49,527 nt of DNA from an uncultured bacterium (GTDB lineage Bacteria > Planctomycetota > Phycisphaerae > Phycisphaerales > UBA1924), in assembly GCA_903834785.1 (NCBI GenBank), contig CAILKP010000103.1, positions 64,001 to 113,527 of the forward strand. The letters are read 5' to 3'. This document shows, in pieces, positions 1 through 9,264 of the stretch. The position numbers and the translations under genes were made by a program. Numbering within the stretch: position 1 is the stretch's first letter; every line of letters begins with the position of its first letter. The notes beneath the pieces were generated by a model. The model made no database searches. It worked only from the letters and a program-made list of their open reading frames with translations, and was not told the DNA's origin.

Positions 1-2
1 AT

Positions 3-431
3 GCGCACAACAACCTGCCCAAGGAGATCCGGCTGCAGTCGGCGGCGGTAGACCAGCCGCAGGCGGCACTGATCCGGGACCTCAAGCAGCGCGGACTGCT
101 CGATGAGACGCTGGTGCTGTGGGCCGGTGAGTTCGGGCGGACGGTGTACTCGCAAGGGACGCTCAGCAGCGACAACTACGGGCGGGATCACCATCCGCGG
201 TGTTTTACGGTGTGGCTGGCCGGCGGGGGCATCAAGCCGGGGATCACGTACGGCAAGACGGACGACTACTCGTACAACATCGTCGACAAGCCGGTGGATG
301 TGCACGACCTGCACGCGACGATGATGCGGCTGCTGGGCATGGACCACGAGCGGCTGACGTACCGGCATCAGGGCAGGGACTTCCGGCTGACGGATGTGTT
401 CGGCAAGTTGGTGCCGGGCATTATGGCGTGA
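3..431 (+). CDS. DUF1501 family protein, C-terminal part (5' end outside window)
   Basis: An open frame enters from the left edge and ends at TGA 429-431, giving about 142 residues with no start inside the window. Near the beginning it reads [11 protein letters not shown], then [16 protein letters not shown] around residue 38, and later [17 protein letters not shown] and the tail [34 protein letters not shown]. The GEFGRT and GRDHHP segments and this tail are typical of the C-terminus of DUF1501 proteins, a family related to sulfatases/alkaline phosphatases that is greatly expanded in Planctomycetota and usually carries a Tat signal. Substrate unknown. Its 3' end faces the convergent gene ending at 462. 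Confidence 0.85.
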   Translation, partial: AHNNLPKEIRLQSAAVDQPQAALIRDLKQRGLLDETLVLWAGEFGRTVYSQGTLSSDNYGRDHHPRCFTVWLAGGGIKPGITYGKTDDYSYNIVDKPVDVHDLHATMMRLLGMDHERLTYRHQGRDFRLTDVFGKLVPGIMA

Positions 432-461
432 GCGGGCGGGTGCTTGCGGCGAGCCCGGGGG

Positions 462-1580
462 TCAGCTGATCTTGCGGAGTTTGGTGACGCGGCCGACTTC
501 GACCCACTCGACGACGAAGATGTTGCCCTGCGCATCAAAGCACGCGCTGTGCGGGGCGATGAACTTGCCGGGGATGAACTGACCGCGGGGCTTGTCGCGG
601 AGGGCGAAGTTGGTGCCGTCGCCCAGGTGGATGACGGGCTTGTTCTCGGCATCGAGCAGGGTGACGCGGGCGTCGAGATCGGGCACGAGCAGGAGCGAGC
701 CGCGCTGGTCGAAGTGGCAGGGTGAGCGGAGTTCGCTGGAGACAAAGCCGCGGTGGCGGCCATCGAGCGAGAAGAGCTGGAGGCGGCGGTTGGAACGGTC
801 AGCGACGACGATCAAAGGCTCGGGGCCGCGGGTATCGATCATGATGCCGTGCGGGCAGGAGACCTGGCCGCGTTCTTTGCCGGGGCCACCGAAGGAGCCG
901 AGGTACTCGCCCTTGGGTGAGTAGTGGTGGATCCAGTTCTTGCCGTAGCCGTCGGCCACGAAGATGTGGCCGGTGAACTTGGTCCACAGAGCGTGCGGGG
1001 TGACGGGCTTGGCGGCGGAGGGGGCGGAGGGGGTGGAGGGGGCGGGCAGCGGCGGCACGACGGCGACGTTGGTGGGCTTGTACTCGCCCTTGCTGCCGTA
1101 GAGACCGGATTCCTCGGGCCAGGCCAGGTCGAGCACGCGTTCACCGGTCAGCGAGGTCTTGCGGACCACACCGCTCTGGCAGTCAGCCAGGAAAAGGAAC
1201 TCACCACCGGAGTCGCGGGCGATGGTCAGACCGTGGGCGCCGCCGCGGTACTCCGCACCCCAGGAGCGGACGAACTTGCCGGCTGGGTCGAAGATGCACA
1301 GTGCATCGGCTGAGGAGCTTGACGCGTGGACGGTGTGCTTGATGTACACGTTGCCCGCGGCATCGACGCCGACACCGTGGGTGTTGCCGAAGGCGATGTC
1401 GGACGGTACCTGGGCCCAGTCGTGGAGGCACTCGTAGGTGTGCTCACCGCTGCCGATGATGGTGGGGCCGAGCGTAGTTCGTGCCGCGGCGTGGATGCGG
1501 ACTGAGGCGAGTGCGGCCAGGCCGGCGGTGGCAGCCCCGGCGTGAAGCAAGGTGCGGCGGGAGAGCGGGTCGGGCAACAT
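462..1580 (-). CDS. Tat-exported NHL-repeat (six-bladed beta-propeller) protein
   Basis: 372 residues. The N-terminus PLSRRTLLHAGAATAGLAAL is a twin-arginine signal (SRRTLL) with an Ala-rich hydrophobic stretch, so folded export is likely. The body has repeated NHL-type blades: THGVGVDAAGNVYIKHTVH (about residues 68-86), GKFVRSWGAEYRGGAHGLTI, FVADGYGKNWIHHYSPKGEYLGSFGG, CPHGIMIDTRGPEPLIVVADRSN and HSACFDAQGNIFVVEWVEVGRVTKL at the C-terminus. A Pro/Ser/Ala-rich insert near residues 178-192 looks like a surface loop. NHL propellers are structural or binding modules and no catalytic residues can be assigned. It is a different branch from the two NHL lipoproteins of the cytochrome cluster (26072-27154 and 29880-31202), which lack the Tat signal. 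Confidence 0.8.
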   Translation of the reverse strand: MLPDPLSRRTLLHAGAATAGLAALASVRIHAAARTTLGPTIIGSGEHTYECLHDWAQVPSDIAFGNTHGVGVDAAGNVYIKHTVHASSSSADALCIFDPAGKFVRSWGAEYRGGAHGLTIARDSGGEFLFLADCQSGVVRKTSLTGERVLDLAWPEESGLYGSKGEYKPTNVAVVPPLPAPSTPSAPSAAKPVTPHALWTKFTGHIFVADGYGKNWIHHYSPKGEYLGSFGGPGKERGQVSCPHGIMIDTRGPEPLIVVADRSNRRLQLFSLDGRHRGFVSSELRSPCHFDQRGSLLLVPDLDARVTLLDAENKPVIHLGDGTNFALRDKPRGQFIPGKFIAPHSACFDAQGNIFVVEWVEVGRVTKLRKIS

Positions 1581-1712
1581 CGGGGCGACTCCTACCCCCC
1601 CACCGCCGGAACCGGGCCCATCGCGACGCCGTGGGCAAAGGGGCCGGCGGAGTGCCGACCGAGCGGAGGGTACGCGCGAGCGGCAAGCACCGTTGCTGGT
1701 TTCGGTCCTGGG

Positions 1713-2882
1713 TCAGCAGCCCAGCGAGAAGGCATTGATGAACGCGATGAAGTCAGAACCATCGACCGTGCCGTCGGGCTCGGTTCCGGCCGCACCGCCG
1801 CCGGCGATGTCGGCCGTTGAATCGACGGCGGTGTCGCCGATGCTGAAGCTGTTGATGAAGGCGATGAAGTCGGAGCCGTCGACCGTGCCGTCGCCGGGGC
1901 GCGTGCCGCCGGGGCCCGCGATGTCGGAAACGCACTGGGCAGCGGGCGGATCGAACACTGAGCGATAGAACGCCCAGTTTGCCTCGCCGTAGGCACCAAA
2001 GAGTGCCAGAACGTCGTGGCCAATGCCGGGCGGATTGAAGAAGCCGTGGGGAATGGATAGTGCGTCCATTCTCGCGTGAAAGTCGAGGTTCGCCGGAAGG
2101 GTGAAGTCAGCACCACCGATGAGCTGGCGGATGGGGGTGCCTGCGGCGAGGAGCGCGGGTCGGTTCAACTCGGCGAGCATCCACGGCGACTGGGCCAGGA
2201 AGATAGCAGGGTCGTTGCCGTAGACATCCTGAAAGATCTGTGCGCGCTGGGCCGGGCTGACAGGGCTTCCGGGCTGATCGAGTGTGAAGTCGAGTTGAAG
2301 CGGTCCTGCGGCGAGCATGGAGATGCCGCCGAAGAGATGGTTGTACCGGAAGCCGAGGCGGGCTGCGCCGTAGCCGCCCATACTGAAGCCCTCGATGATG
2401 CGACCATGACGGGCGGCGATGGTGCGGAATCGGGCGTCGACTTCGGGGAGCAGGTCGCGGATCACCATGTCCTCAACGGGCACCGGCTGGGAGGCCCAGT
2501 TGCACCACATTCCGGTGCCAAGGCCGTTGGGAAAGACGACAATCATGGGCGGGATGCGGCCGCTGGAGATTGCCGCGTCGAACCAGGAACTCATGGGTGA
2601 GATTCCGGTGAGCACGCTGTTCGTCCCGTGGAGCCAGTAGAGCACGGGGAAGCGGCGGGCCGGATCAGCGGCATAGGCGGCAGGGGTGTAGACGTGGTAG
2701 CTGACGGGCGCACCGACCGATGCGCTGGCGAAGACAACCCGCTGGACGCGGGGGGCTGAAACACCGGGTGTCACCCACTGCTGGGCGTGGACGCTCAGCA
2801 CGAGGAACAGGTGGAGCAGGATCGCCGGCAGCACTGCTCCAGGGCGGGTTCCACACAGGGTGTTCGCTTTACGCTGCGGCAT
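1713..2882 (-). CDS. secreted alpha/beta-hydrolase (putative esterase) with C-terminal GC-type dockerin
   Basis: 389 residues. An N-terminal signal peptide (AILLHLFLVLSVHAQQ) is followed by an esterase-D/feruloyl-esterase-like domain: FPVLYWLHGTNS (oxyanion region, about residue 78), MIVVFPNG, the nucleophile elbow GFSMGGYGA (Ser167) and a GIGHD motif whose His289 is a plausible catalytic histidine. From about residue 317 there are two copies of DGTVDGSDFIAFIN (F/A) with CVSDIAG before them and a terminal GC, the layout of GC-type dockerin-like anchors found in Phycisphaerae. The substrate (an acylated carbohydrate or similar ester) is unknown. The dockerin DNA is closely similar to that of the gene at 3067-5565. 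No cohesin gene is visible here. Confidence 0.82.
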   Translation of the reverse strand: MPQRKANTLCGTRPGAVLPAILLHLFLVLSVHAQQWVTPGVSAPRVQRVVFASASVGAPVSYHVYTPAAYAADPARRFPVLYWLHGTNSVLTGISPMSSWFDAAISSGRIPPMIVVFPNGLGTGMWCNWASQPVPVEDMVIRDLLPEVDARFRTIAARHGRIIEGFSMGGYGAARLGFRYNHLFGGISMLAAGPLQLDFTLDQPGSPVSPAQRAQIFQDVYGNDPAIFLAQSPWMLAELNRPALLAAGTPIRQLIGGADFTLPANLDFHARMDALSIPHGFFNPPGIGHDVLALFGAYGEANWAFYRSVFDPPAAQCVSDIAGPGGTRPGDGTVDGSDFIAFINSFSIGDTAVDSTADIAGGGAAGTEPDGTVDGSDFIAFINAFSLGC

Positions 2883-2987
2883 GGTTCAGGGTAACGCTAG
2901 TGCAGTCTGGTGATTGCATCCTCCGAGCGCGGCGGCCGTGCACGTTGTCAACGCAGATCGCGGGAGGCACCGGGGGTTGCGACGGAG

Positions 2988-3022
2988 CAAAAACAAGGCG
3001 ACTCCGCGTGTGCGGAGTCGCC
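2988..3022 (-). terminator. Rho-independent terminator of the gene ending at 3067
   Basis: A perfect 11-bp inverted repeat (2997-3007 GGCGACTCCGC and 3012-3022 GCGGAGTCGCC) with a GTGT loop lies 45 bases past the stop codon of the minus-strand gene 3067-5565. On the minus strand it is followed by TTGTTTTTGC, so stem plus T-run fit an intrinsic terminator. Confidence 0.85.
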
Positions 3023-3066
3023 CTGAAGGGGGTTGGGTTCAACCGGCGTGGGACGCTGGTCGGTGT

Positions 3067-5565
3067 TTAGCAGCCTGAGCCGAAGGCGTTGATGAAGGCG
3101 ATGAAGTCGGAGCCGTCGATGGTGCCGTCGGGCTGGTCGCTGTTGTCGCCACCACCGGCGATGTCGGCCAGCGGGTCGACGGAGGCATCACCGATGCCGA
3201 AGCTGTTGATGAAGGCGATGAAGTCGGAACCATCGACCGTGCCGTCACCGGGGGCGGCGCCGCTGGCATCGACGATGTCGGAGACGCAGCGGTAGCCGGG
3301 GCCTGCGGTGAAGGCGAGGTTGAGCAGGCCGGTGTCGCCGTAGGACGCGTCAGCACTGGCGACGCGGATCAGCACGGGCACGCCGGCCTGGACGTAGGCG
3401 GCATCGATCCGGCTGGCGTAGGTGCAGCCGTTCTCGAAGTCGAAGGCGTTGTCGTTACAGGCGAGCACCGCGCCGCCGCATGACGAGTGGACACTGAGCA
3501 CGGTGTTGAGCACGGTGGTGCCACAGGTTGAGACGAAGATCGAGCCGGTCTCAGGCGGGGTGTAGCGGTACCAGAGGTCACGACCGGAGAATTCGTTGCA
3601 CGGCACGACACCGTCGGTGGTAGCCTCGGTGTTGTCGAACTCGTGGGTGCCGAGGGTGATGTCCTGGGCGTTGATGCACAGGTCGTTGGCCGGGGTGGGC
3701 GGGGCCACCGTGATGTTGAGGTTGATGCGGCCGTTGGTACCCATGATCGGGTAGCTGCCGGCACCGACGCGGATGATGACGGGCACGCCGGCGGTTACGG
3801 GCATACTGCCGATGCGGGCGGCGGTGTTGGGGTTGCAGGACGGACCGGAATCGGCGTTGTCGTTGCAGGCGAGCAGAACGCCGCCGCAGGAGGAGGTCAC
3901 CGAAAGGTTGGTGTCAAACTCAGAGCCGCAGGCATCGATGCGGGCATTGCCGGTGAACGTCGGGGTGTAGCGGAAGAACATGTCGGTCCTGGCGTCGGCC
4001 GGGGCGCAGCCCGGGAGGAACTGATCCACGTACGCGCCGCACATGACCTGCTGGGTCAGGCCCTCACCGACCTCGATAGCACCCGCGCAGGTGTCGTTGA
4101 CCGGCGCGGGGAAGGCGGGGTCGAGCGAGGCGGTTGCGGTGACAGTCAACTGCACACCGCCGAAGGCCGTGATGATACAGGTGTAGGTGCCGACGTCCTG
4201 AACGCCTGCGGGCATGATGCGGAGACGGTCGGAGGTGGCACCGAAGATCATGGAGCCCCAGGGCGTGGTTTCGTCGGTGAGATCGACACCGTTGCGCTGC
4301 CACTGGTAGGTGAAGGGACCCGTACCGGCCACACCAACGCTCATGCCAAAGAGGCCGCAGTTGCTAATGAGCTGATTCTCGGGGGTGCTGATGATGGTGG
4401 GAGGCGTGGGGGCCGAGGTGGCCATGTCCAGAACCCAGACCTTGCCAAAGAAAGCGAACGGATCATCACCGCCGTGGCCGACGATCTTGGTGCCGTCGGC
4501 GCTGATGGAGGTGGCGGCACCGAGACGGGGATACTGGGACAGGCCGGGGGCATCGGGGTTCGCGGCGGCGACGACGTCGCGCAGGACGCGCGAGCCGTCG
4601 GCGGCGGTCCAGATGAAGGCGTGGCTGTAACGCTCGAAGAACCCGGCGCTCCAGGTCACGGTGCCGACGATCGTGTTGCCATCCTCGCTGACGCCGTAGG
4701 GGATGATGGAACGGAGCTCGGCCTCGGCGGAGACATCAATGGGGCGGACGGGCTCGGGGATTGCGGTGCGAACGTACGAGGACCCGTTCCAGTTCCACCG
4801 TGCGCCGCCGGTGAGCACATCGGTGCTGGTGCCGACCAGCACGTTGCCGGCCTCGTTGACGTCGTAGAGCTCGCCGTTGCCGAACTCGACGTTGGTGTCC
4901 AGAACGGTCTCGATGTACTCGCCGGTGATGGCATCGCGGCGCCAGACGGCGGCCAGGCGCGTGTTGCTGCCGTCGGGATCGGGGTTGAAGTCGTTACCGA
5001 TGACGACCGAGCCGTCACCGTTGACGCCGGAAGCCTTGGAGCCGGTGAAGAAGACGTTGGAGACCGAGCCCAGGCGGATGGCCGCGGTGGGGTTGTTGTT
5101 GTCGTAGAGATAGGCCATGATGCGGCCGGCCGGCTCCCAGGTGATGCCAGTGACGAAGCGGCCGTCACCGGAAATGCCCATGCCCGAGGAGATCTCGCCG
5201 AAGGCGGCGACGGCCGTCGAGATGACGGGGACCTCGTTCCAGACGCCACCGCTGTAGCGTCCGGCGATGCTGGCCTCGTTGGACAGGCCGTTGGCACCGG
5301 AGTTGAGAATGTTGCCGGCGAGCGAAACGCCGTCATTGGCGACGGCGTTCACGGAGTAAACGGCCGGGTAAGGGAAGCTCTGCTGCGAGAGCGGGGACAG
5401 GGTGACGCGAACATTACCACCGACGACGGTGGTGCCGGACGGGTTGATTCGGTCGAGACCGCCGGTGCCGAACCCCAGCGAGACGATCGATTGGGCCATG
5501 GCGGCGGTGGTGCCGACGGAGGCCAGCAGGGCGGAGGCGACGAGGAACGAGCGGCGAATGTTCAT
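3067..5565 (-). CDS. secreted multidomain protein: HAF repeats, Ig-like domain, two C-rich beta domains, GC-type dockerin
   Basis: 832 residues from ATG 5565. An in-frame start at 5643 exists, but the residues it adds do not resemble a leader, while MNIRRSFLVASALLASVG is a clean signal peptide. Residues about 60-380 hold degenerate HAF-type extracellular repeats (GMGISGDGRFVTGITW, GVNGDGSVVIGND, DVNEAGNVLVGTS, GVSEDGNTIVGTV, SISADGTKIVGHG). An Ig-like domain follows (FTYQWQRNGVDLT, VGTYTCIITAFGG). Then come two copies of a domain with F/WYRYTP...GSIFVSTCG...SSCGG..LACNDNA, and finally CVSDI plus two DGT(V/I)DGSDFIAFIN dockerin-like units and a terminal GC. Probably surface-displayed or extracellular; function unknown. 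It ends in a strong terminator (2988-3022). Confidence 0.8.
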   Translation of the reverse strand: MNIRRSFLVASALLASVGTTAAMAQSIVSLGFGTGGLDRINPSGTTVVGGNVRVTLSPLSQQSFPYPAVYSVNAVANDGVSLAGNILNSGANGLSNEASIAGRYSGGVWNEVPVISTAVAAFGEISSGMGISGDGRFVTGITWEPAGRIMAYLYDNNNPTAAIRLGSVSNVFFTGSKASGVNGDGSVVIGNDFNPDPDGSNTRLAAVWRRDAITGEYIETVLDTNVEFGNGELYDVNEAGNVLVGTSTDVLTGGARWNWNGSSYVRTAIPEPVRPIDVSAEAELRSIIPYGVSEDGNTIVGTVTWSAGFFERYSHAFIWTAADGSRVLRDVVAAANPDAPGLSQYPRLGAATSISADGTKIVGHGGDDPFAFFGKVWVLDMATSAPTPPTIISTPENQLISNCGLFGMSVGVAGTGPFTYQWQRNGVDLTDETTPWGSMIFGATSDRLRIMPAGVQDVGTYTCIITAFGGVQLTVTATASLDPAFPAPVNDTCAGAIEVGEGLTQQVMCGAYVDQFLPGCAPADARTDMFFRYTPTFTGNARIDACGSEFDTNLSVTSSCGGVLLACNDNADSGPSCNPNTAARIGSMPVTAGVPVIIRVGAGSYPIMGTNGRINLNITVAPPTPANDLCINAQDITLGTHEFDNTEATTDGVVPCNEFSGRDLWYRYTPPETGSIFVSTCGTTVLNTVLSVHSSCGGAVLACNDNAFDFENGCTYASRIDAAYVQAGVPVLIRVASADASYGDTGLLNLAFTAGPGYRCVSDIVDASGAAPGDGTVDGSDFIAFINSFGIGDASVDPLADIAGGGDNSDQPDGTIDGSDFIAFINAFGSGC

Positions 5566-5770
5566 GAGAGAGGTTCCGGCGAGGACGACTGACCACGAGT
5601 AACGCGGCACGGCCAACATTTTGGCTCCGCAGGACCGCAGCATACTTGATGAAAGGCGATCCGGCCAACGCCTGGGCGTGTTTATTGGTTTGTTTGCAGA
5701 AATTTCTTTATAGGACTTTACCTACCCTCATCGTGCTCCTGATTTGGGGGGAAAGGGGACCCTAAAGTTA

Positions 5771-5799
5771 TTGACTACACGCTCCACATATCATATTCT
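5771..5799 (+). promoter_or_regulatory. sigma70-type promoter upstream of formate-tetrahydrofolate ligase
   Basis: TTGACT (5771-5776), a 17-base spacer and TATTCT (5794-5799) fit -35 and -10 elements inside an AT-rich island. The start codon at 5844 would follow a leader of about 38 bases. A GGAG Shine-Dalgarno core lies about 8 bases before the ATG. Confidence 0.55.
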
Positions 5800-5843
5800 C
5801 GTGCCGGTGAGTATCCCTCTGCCTTGATTTCCGGAGTCATGCC

Positions 5844-7775
5844 ATGACTGGAACAAACCTTGTACGCCCCGCCGCGGCACCAGTTGTTGTTCAGCCGGGC
5901 ACCCGGGATGCCAAGCGCCCGGTGCCAAGCGACATCGCCATCGCTCAGGCGGCGACGGTCCGCCCGATCGGGGAGATCGCGGCGAGGCTGGGGATTCTGC
6001 CGGAGGAGCTTGAGCCGTACGGACACACCAAGGCGAAGGTACACCTGAGCCTTCGCGACCGGCTGGCGGGGCGGCCGAGCGGCAAGTATGTGGTGGTAAC
6101 GGCGATCACTCCGACGCCGCTGGGTGAGGGGAAGACGACGATCACGGTCGGACTTTCCCAGGCCTTGGGTGCGCATCTGGGCCAACGGGTGGTCACGTGC
6201 ATCCGGCAACCGTCGATGGGGCCGACGTTCGGGATCAAGGGCGGAGCGGCGGGTGGCGGGTACAGCCAGGTGATTCCGATGGAGGATTTCAATCTGCATC
6301 TGACGGGGGACATTCACGCCGTCACGGCGGCGAACAACCTGCTGGCGGCGGCACTGGACACCCGGCTGTTGTACGAGACAACACATGCGGATGATCGCCA
6401 GTTGATGGCAGCGGTTTGCCGCAGGGGTACCGACGGCAAGCCAGTCCTGTCGGACTGCCACCGGCGGCGAATGGCGAAGATGGAAATTGTGGCGGGGAGC
6501 ACCGATGATCTGAGCGATGCGGAGGTACGGCTGCTGTTCCGCCTCGATATCGACCCGGAGACGATCACGTGGAACCGGGTGCTGGACGTCAACGACCGGA
6601 TGCTGCGGCGGATCACTGTGGGGCTGGGTGATGAGGAGAAGCTGCCACGGACAACGGGATTTGACATTGCGGTGGCCAGCGAGGTGATGGCGGTGCTGGC
6701 ACTGAGCACGGGGCTGGACGACCTGCGGAATCGGCTGCGGCGGATGGTGGTGGGCATGGACCGCGCCGGCCGGCCGGTGACAGCGGACGACCTGGGCGTG
6801 GCGGGGGCGATGACGGTGCTGCTGAAGGACGCGGTGATGCCGACGCTGATGCAGACGGTGGAGGAAACGCCGGTGTTTGTGCATGCCGGGCCGTTTGCGA
6901 ACATCGCACATGGCAACTCGTCGGTGATTGCAGACCAGATGGCGCTGAAGCTGGCGGAATATGTGGTAACCGAGGCGGGCTTCGGCTCGGACATCGGCTT
7001 TGAGAAGTTCGCGAACATCAAGTGTCGCGAGAGCGGACTGCGCCCCGACTGTGCGGTGCTGGTGGCGACAGTTCGAGCCCTGAAGATGCACGGCGGCGGG
7101 CCGAAAGTTGTTCCGGGCAAGCCGGTGGACGCCGCGTATACAAGCGAGAATCTGGATCTGGTGGCAGCGGGGCTTGCCAACCTCGCGCGGCACATCGAGA
7201 ACGTCAGAGCATATGGGATTCCCACGGTGGTGGCGATCAACGTGTTTGCCACTGACACGGATGCGGAGATTGAACTGGTCCGCCGAGGAGCGATCGCGGC
7301 GGGCGCAACGTGCGCGGTGAGCGCAACGGTGTGGGCTGATGGCGGCGCTGGGGCGACGGCACTGGGCGAGGCGGTGATGGAGGCGTGCGGACTTGAGAGC
7401 GACTTCCAGTGTCTGTACCCGCTGGATGCAACAATTGAACAGAAGATCGAGACCATCGCGACAACGTACGGTGCGGTTGGCGTGGACTACACACCGGAGG
7501 CGATGGCCAAGATTCGTCAGTACACGGCACTGGGATACGACCGTCTGCCGATCTGCATGGCCAAGACGCATCTGTCATTTACGGAGCATCCGGAGATCAA
7601 GGGAGCGCCCGGCGGGTTCAGGATCACGATTCGGGATTTGAGGGCATCGGTGGGTGCGGGGTTCCTTTATCCGATGGTGGGCACGATGCGGACAATGCCG
7701 GGCTTGCCGCCGCGGGGTGCGTACATGGATGTGGATCTGGATCCTGCGACGGGCAGGATCGAAGGCCTGTTCTGA
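5844..7775 (+). CDS. fhs: formate-tetrahydrofolate ligase, long eukaryote-like form
   Basis: 643 residues. It ATP-dependently joins formate to tetrahydrofolate to give 10-formyl-THF in cytosolic one-carbon metabolism. The P-loop-like TPLGEGKTT lies at about residues 91-99, followed by [72 protein letters not shown] and [10 protein letters not shown]. Bacterial enzymes are usually about 555-560 residues. The extra length is a short N-terminal extension plus an insertion of roughly 55 residues between [14 protein letters not shown] and [14 protein letters not shown], which matches the architecture of the synthetase domain of eukaryotic C1-THF synthase. The C-terminus IEGLF also resembles that group (VKGLF in the human protein, from memory). 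It stands alone, without folD or other folate genes nearby. Confidence 0.95.
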   Translation: MTGTNLVRPAAAPVVVQPGTRDAKRPVPSDIAIAQAATVRPIGEIAARLGILPEELEPYGHTKAKVHLSLRDRLAGRPSGKYVVVTAITPTPLGEGKTTITVGLSQALGAHLGQRVVTCIRQPSMGPTFGIKGGAAGGGYSQVIPMEDFNLHLTGDIHAVTAANNLLAAALDTRLLYETTHADDRQLMAAVCRRGTDGKPVLSDCHRRRMAKMEIVAGSTDDLSDAEVRLLFRLDIDPETITWNRVLDVNDRMLRRITVGLGDEEKLPRTTGFDIAVASEVMAVLALSTGLDDLRNRLRRMVVGMDRAGRPVTADDLGVAGAMTVLLKDAVMPTLMQTVEETPVFVHAGPFANIAHGNSSVIADQMALKLAEYVVTEAGFGSDIGFEKFANIKCRESGLRPDCAVLVATVRALKMHGGGPKVVPGKPVDAAYTSENLDLVAAGLANLARHIENVRAYGIPTVVAINVFATDTDAEIELVRRGAIAAGATCAVSATVWADGGAGATALGEAVMEACGLESDFQCLYPLDATIEQKIETIATTYGAVGVDYTPEAMAKIRQYTALGYDRLPICMAKTHLSFTEHPEIKGAPGGFRITIRDLRASVGAGFLYPMVGTMRTMPGLPPRGAYMDVDLDPATGRIEGLF

Positions 7776-8122
7776 GTCCATCGGCGAGTGATGAGATTCA
7801 GGGGAGAGGATGAACGCGGAGACGCGGCCGAAGGCCTCAACGGTGGCGACGCTGCGCAGCTGGACTGCCGCCGTCGGGCGGCTGCAGAGTTGACGATCTG
7901 CTGATCACACTGGGGGGATTGTGCGGCCCGGGTAAGCATGGCGGATGAGGGCGGTCAGGCGATCACGAGATTTTATCGGAAGCACGCTGCGCGATGTGAG
8001 CCCTTTCCGCACAGGGGGGTGATGGGATCGCAGCGGCGCGGATTGCGTCATGGTCGCCACAAGTTGATGTCCGGCACGATCGATAGCCATAGCGGAAAGT
8101 GGCTCTCACCGGACGCAACGCC
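7776..8122. other. intergenic region without a recognisable gene
   Basis: 347 bases between fhs and the six-heme cytochrome. I see no convincing coding frame, RNA gene or strong terminator here. I scanned it for the sigma54 pattern found elsewhere in the locus (GG-N10-GC with TGGCA/TTGC flanks) and did not find one, so the six-heme gene may be controlled differently from the other cytochromes. Confidence 0.4.
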
Positions 8123-8983
8123 ATGGCACACGCAGAACACAGCTCAGGTCGCAAGCACACGGCTGGGGACATCCTCACGCGGGCGGTCGTGCTCGGGCTG
8201 CCACTTGCAACACTGATGCTTGGTGCCGCCGGGATCATGGCTGAGCGGAGCTTCCGGTCCGAGGCGAGTGCGGCGACACTGGCGTTCCTGGATGCGTCCG
8301 AGCGTGGGCACGCGACGGCCGGAGCCAGCACCGGAACGGACAACTGCGCCGCGTGCCATCAGGTGATGAGTAGCGCATCACATCCGGTGGGAGTGGTACC
8401 GAGCATGAAGGTACCCGAGTCGATGCCGCTGACCGATGGCCGGGTCTCGTGCCTGACGTGCCATGATGGCAGCGCGGCACAGGACCACCCGCAGCGGAAG
8501 CCGTCGGGGCAGATGTTCCTGCGGGGCGAGGAGGCGAGTGCATCAACCTGCACGCAGTGCCACACCGGGGCGAACGTGAGCAAGTCGCCGCACGGCCAGA
8601 GCCGGGCGATGGCGCACGCGAGCAGCAAGTCGGGCAGCGGCGTCGGGGCAGCACGTTCAGGGGCAGTCGGCTTGGATGCAGAGAGCCGAAGCTGCCTGCA
8701 GTGTCACGATGGCACGCTGGCAGGCGATGCGGGCAAGCACAAGCCCGGCAGCATGTTCAGCTCGAACGCGTCACATCCGATCGGCGTGAAGTACCAGTCC
8801 AGGCCGGCGGGGGCGACTGACCCGATCAACCTCAAGCCGATCCGGGCACTGGACAGCCGCGTCCGGCTGTACGACGGCCACATCGGATGTGGCTCGTGCC
8901 ACAACGTGTACGCCAAGGAACCCAAGCTGCTGGTGATGGACAACCACGCCAGCAGCCTGTGCGTGGCGTGCCACGTGCAGTGA
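8123..8983 (+). CDS. membrane-anchored or exported six-heme cytochrome c
   Basis: 286 residues from ATG 8123; an in-frame GTG at 8099 would add eight residues. An N-terminal hydrophobic segment (AVVLGLPLATLMLGAAGIMA, about residues 20-40) is a signal-anchor or signal peptide. Six CXXCH heme sites follow: CAACH, CLTCH, CTQCH, CLQCH, CGSCH and CVACH. Two of them sit in a repeated context in which SHP(V/I)GV lies some 30-60 residues ahead of a C(L/G)(T/S)CH site, also seen as DHPIGS in the tetraheme protein at 31464-32105, so these proteins share a family. Probably a periplasmic electron carrier; its redox partner is not shown by sequence. Confidence 0.9.
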   Translation: MAHAEHSSGRKHTAGDILTRAVVLGLPLATLMLGAAGIMAERSFRSEASAATLAFLDASERGHATAGASTGTDNCAACHQVMSSASHPVGVVPSMKVPESMPLTDGRVSCLTCHDGSAAQDHPQRKPSGQMFLRGEEASASTCTQCHTGANVSKSPHGQSRAMAHASSKSGSGVGAARSGAVGLDAESRSCLQCHDGTLAGDAGKHKPGSMFSSNASHPIGVKYQSRPAGATDPINLKPIRALDSRVRLYDGHIGCGSCHNVYAKEPKLLVMDNHASSLCVACHVQ

Positions 8984-9023
8984 TCGGTGGACAGGGTCGA
9001 ATAACAACTCAGGTGTGTGGTGG

Positions 9024-9043
9024 GCTTCTCAGGATTGAGAAGC
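9024..9043. promoter_or_regulatory. inverted repeat, candidate enhancer (UAS) for the NtrC-type regulator, site A
   Basis: A perfect 7-bp inverted repeat with a 6-base spacer; core 9026-9041 reads TTCTCAGGATTGAGAA. It lies 156 bases upstream of the sigma54-type promoter at 9200-9215, a usual distance for an NtrC-family enhancer. Related copies are found at 18248-18263, 20539-20554 and 32287-32302. Confidence 0.6.
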
Positions 9044-9199
9044 GGTTTTCCTTCGGACCGCAACCCGAGAACGGGGTAACGGGCCCCTCCCGCGCGGAGA
9101 GGTGCCAGTGCCACCCCGATTCGAGGGACTTTTATGGCTTGCGATCGGCTTTGGCCTGACGGGCCGGCCGCCGACATGAAGACACACGGCTCGTGAAGT

Positions 9200-9215
9200 T
9201 GGCATCGTTCTTGCA
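9200..9215 (+). promoter_or_regulatory. sigma54 (RpoN) -24/-12 promoter upstream of the 9265 gene and ccmC
   Basis: TGGCATCGTTCTTGCA has the obligatory GG-N10-GC arrangement and matches the consensus TGGCACG-N4-TTGCA except at two positions. Transcription would start near 9226. This argues for the ATG at 9265 and against the upstream in-frame GTG at 9193, which would lie before the promoter. Confidence 0.7.
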
Positions 9216-9222
9216 ACGGTCA

Positions 9223-9243
9223 TCCGCCGGGCGTTCCGGCGGA
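9223..9243 (+). promoter_or_regulatory. stem-loop in the 5' leader of the 9265 gene
   Basis: A perfect 8-bp stem TCCGCCGG / CCGGCGGA with a GCGTT loop lies about 20 bases before the ATG at 9265, at the predicted start of the sigma54 transcript. It could stabilise the mRNA or affect translation; its role is inference. Confidence 0.45.
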
Positions 9244-9264
9244 ACGTTGTCAAGCGAGCTTTCA

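Noticed and set aside
3643..5592. Long plus-strand open frame (649 codons) opposite the HAF/dockerin gene
   Set aside because: Gly/Ala/Asp/Val-rich translation without motifs, a product of codon bias on the opposite strand; the minus-strand gene has a signal peptide, domains and a terminator.
5775..7571. Minus-strand open frame of 598 codons over fhs
   Set aside because: Arg/His/Gln-rich translation opposite a clear formate-tetrahydrofolate ligase; antisense artefact of high GC.
9193..9264. GTG at 9193 as start of the 388-residue membrane protein
   Set aside because: It lies upstream of the sigma54 -24 box and would put extra non-leader residues before a good signal peptide beginning at ATG 9265.
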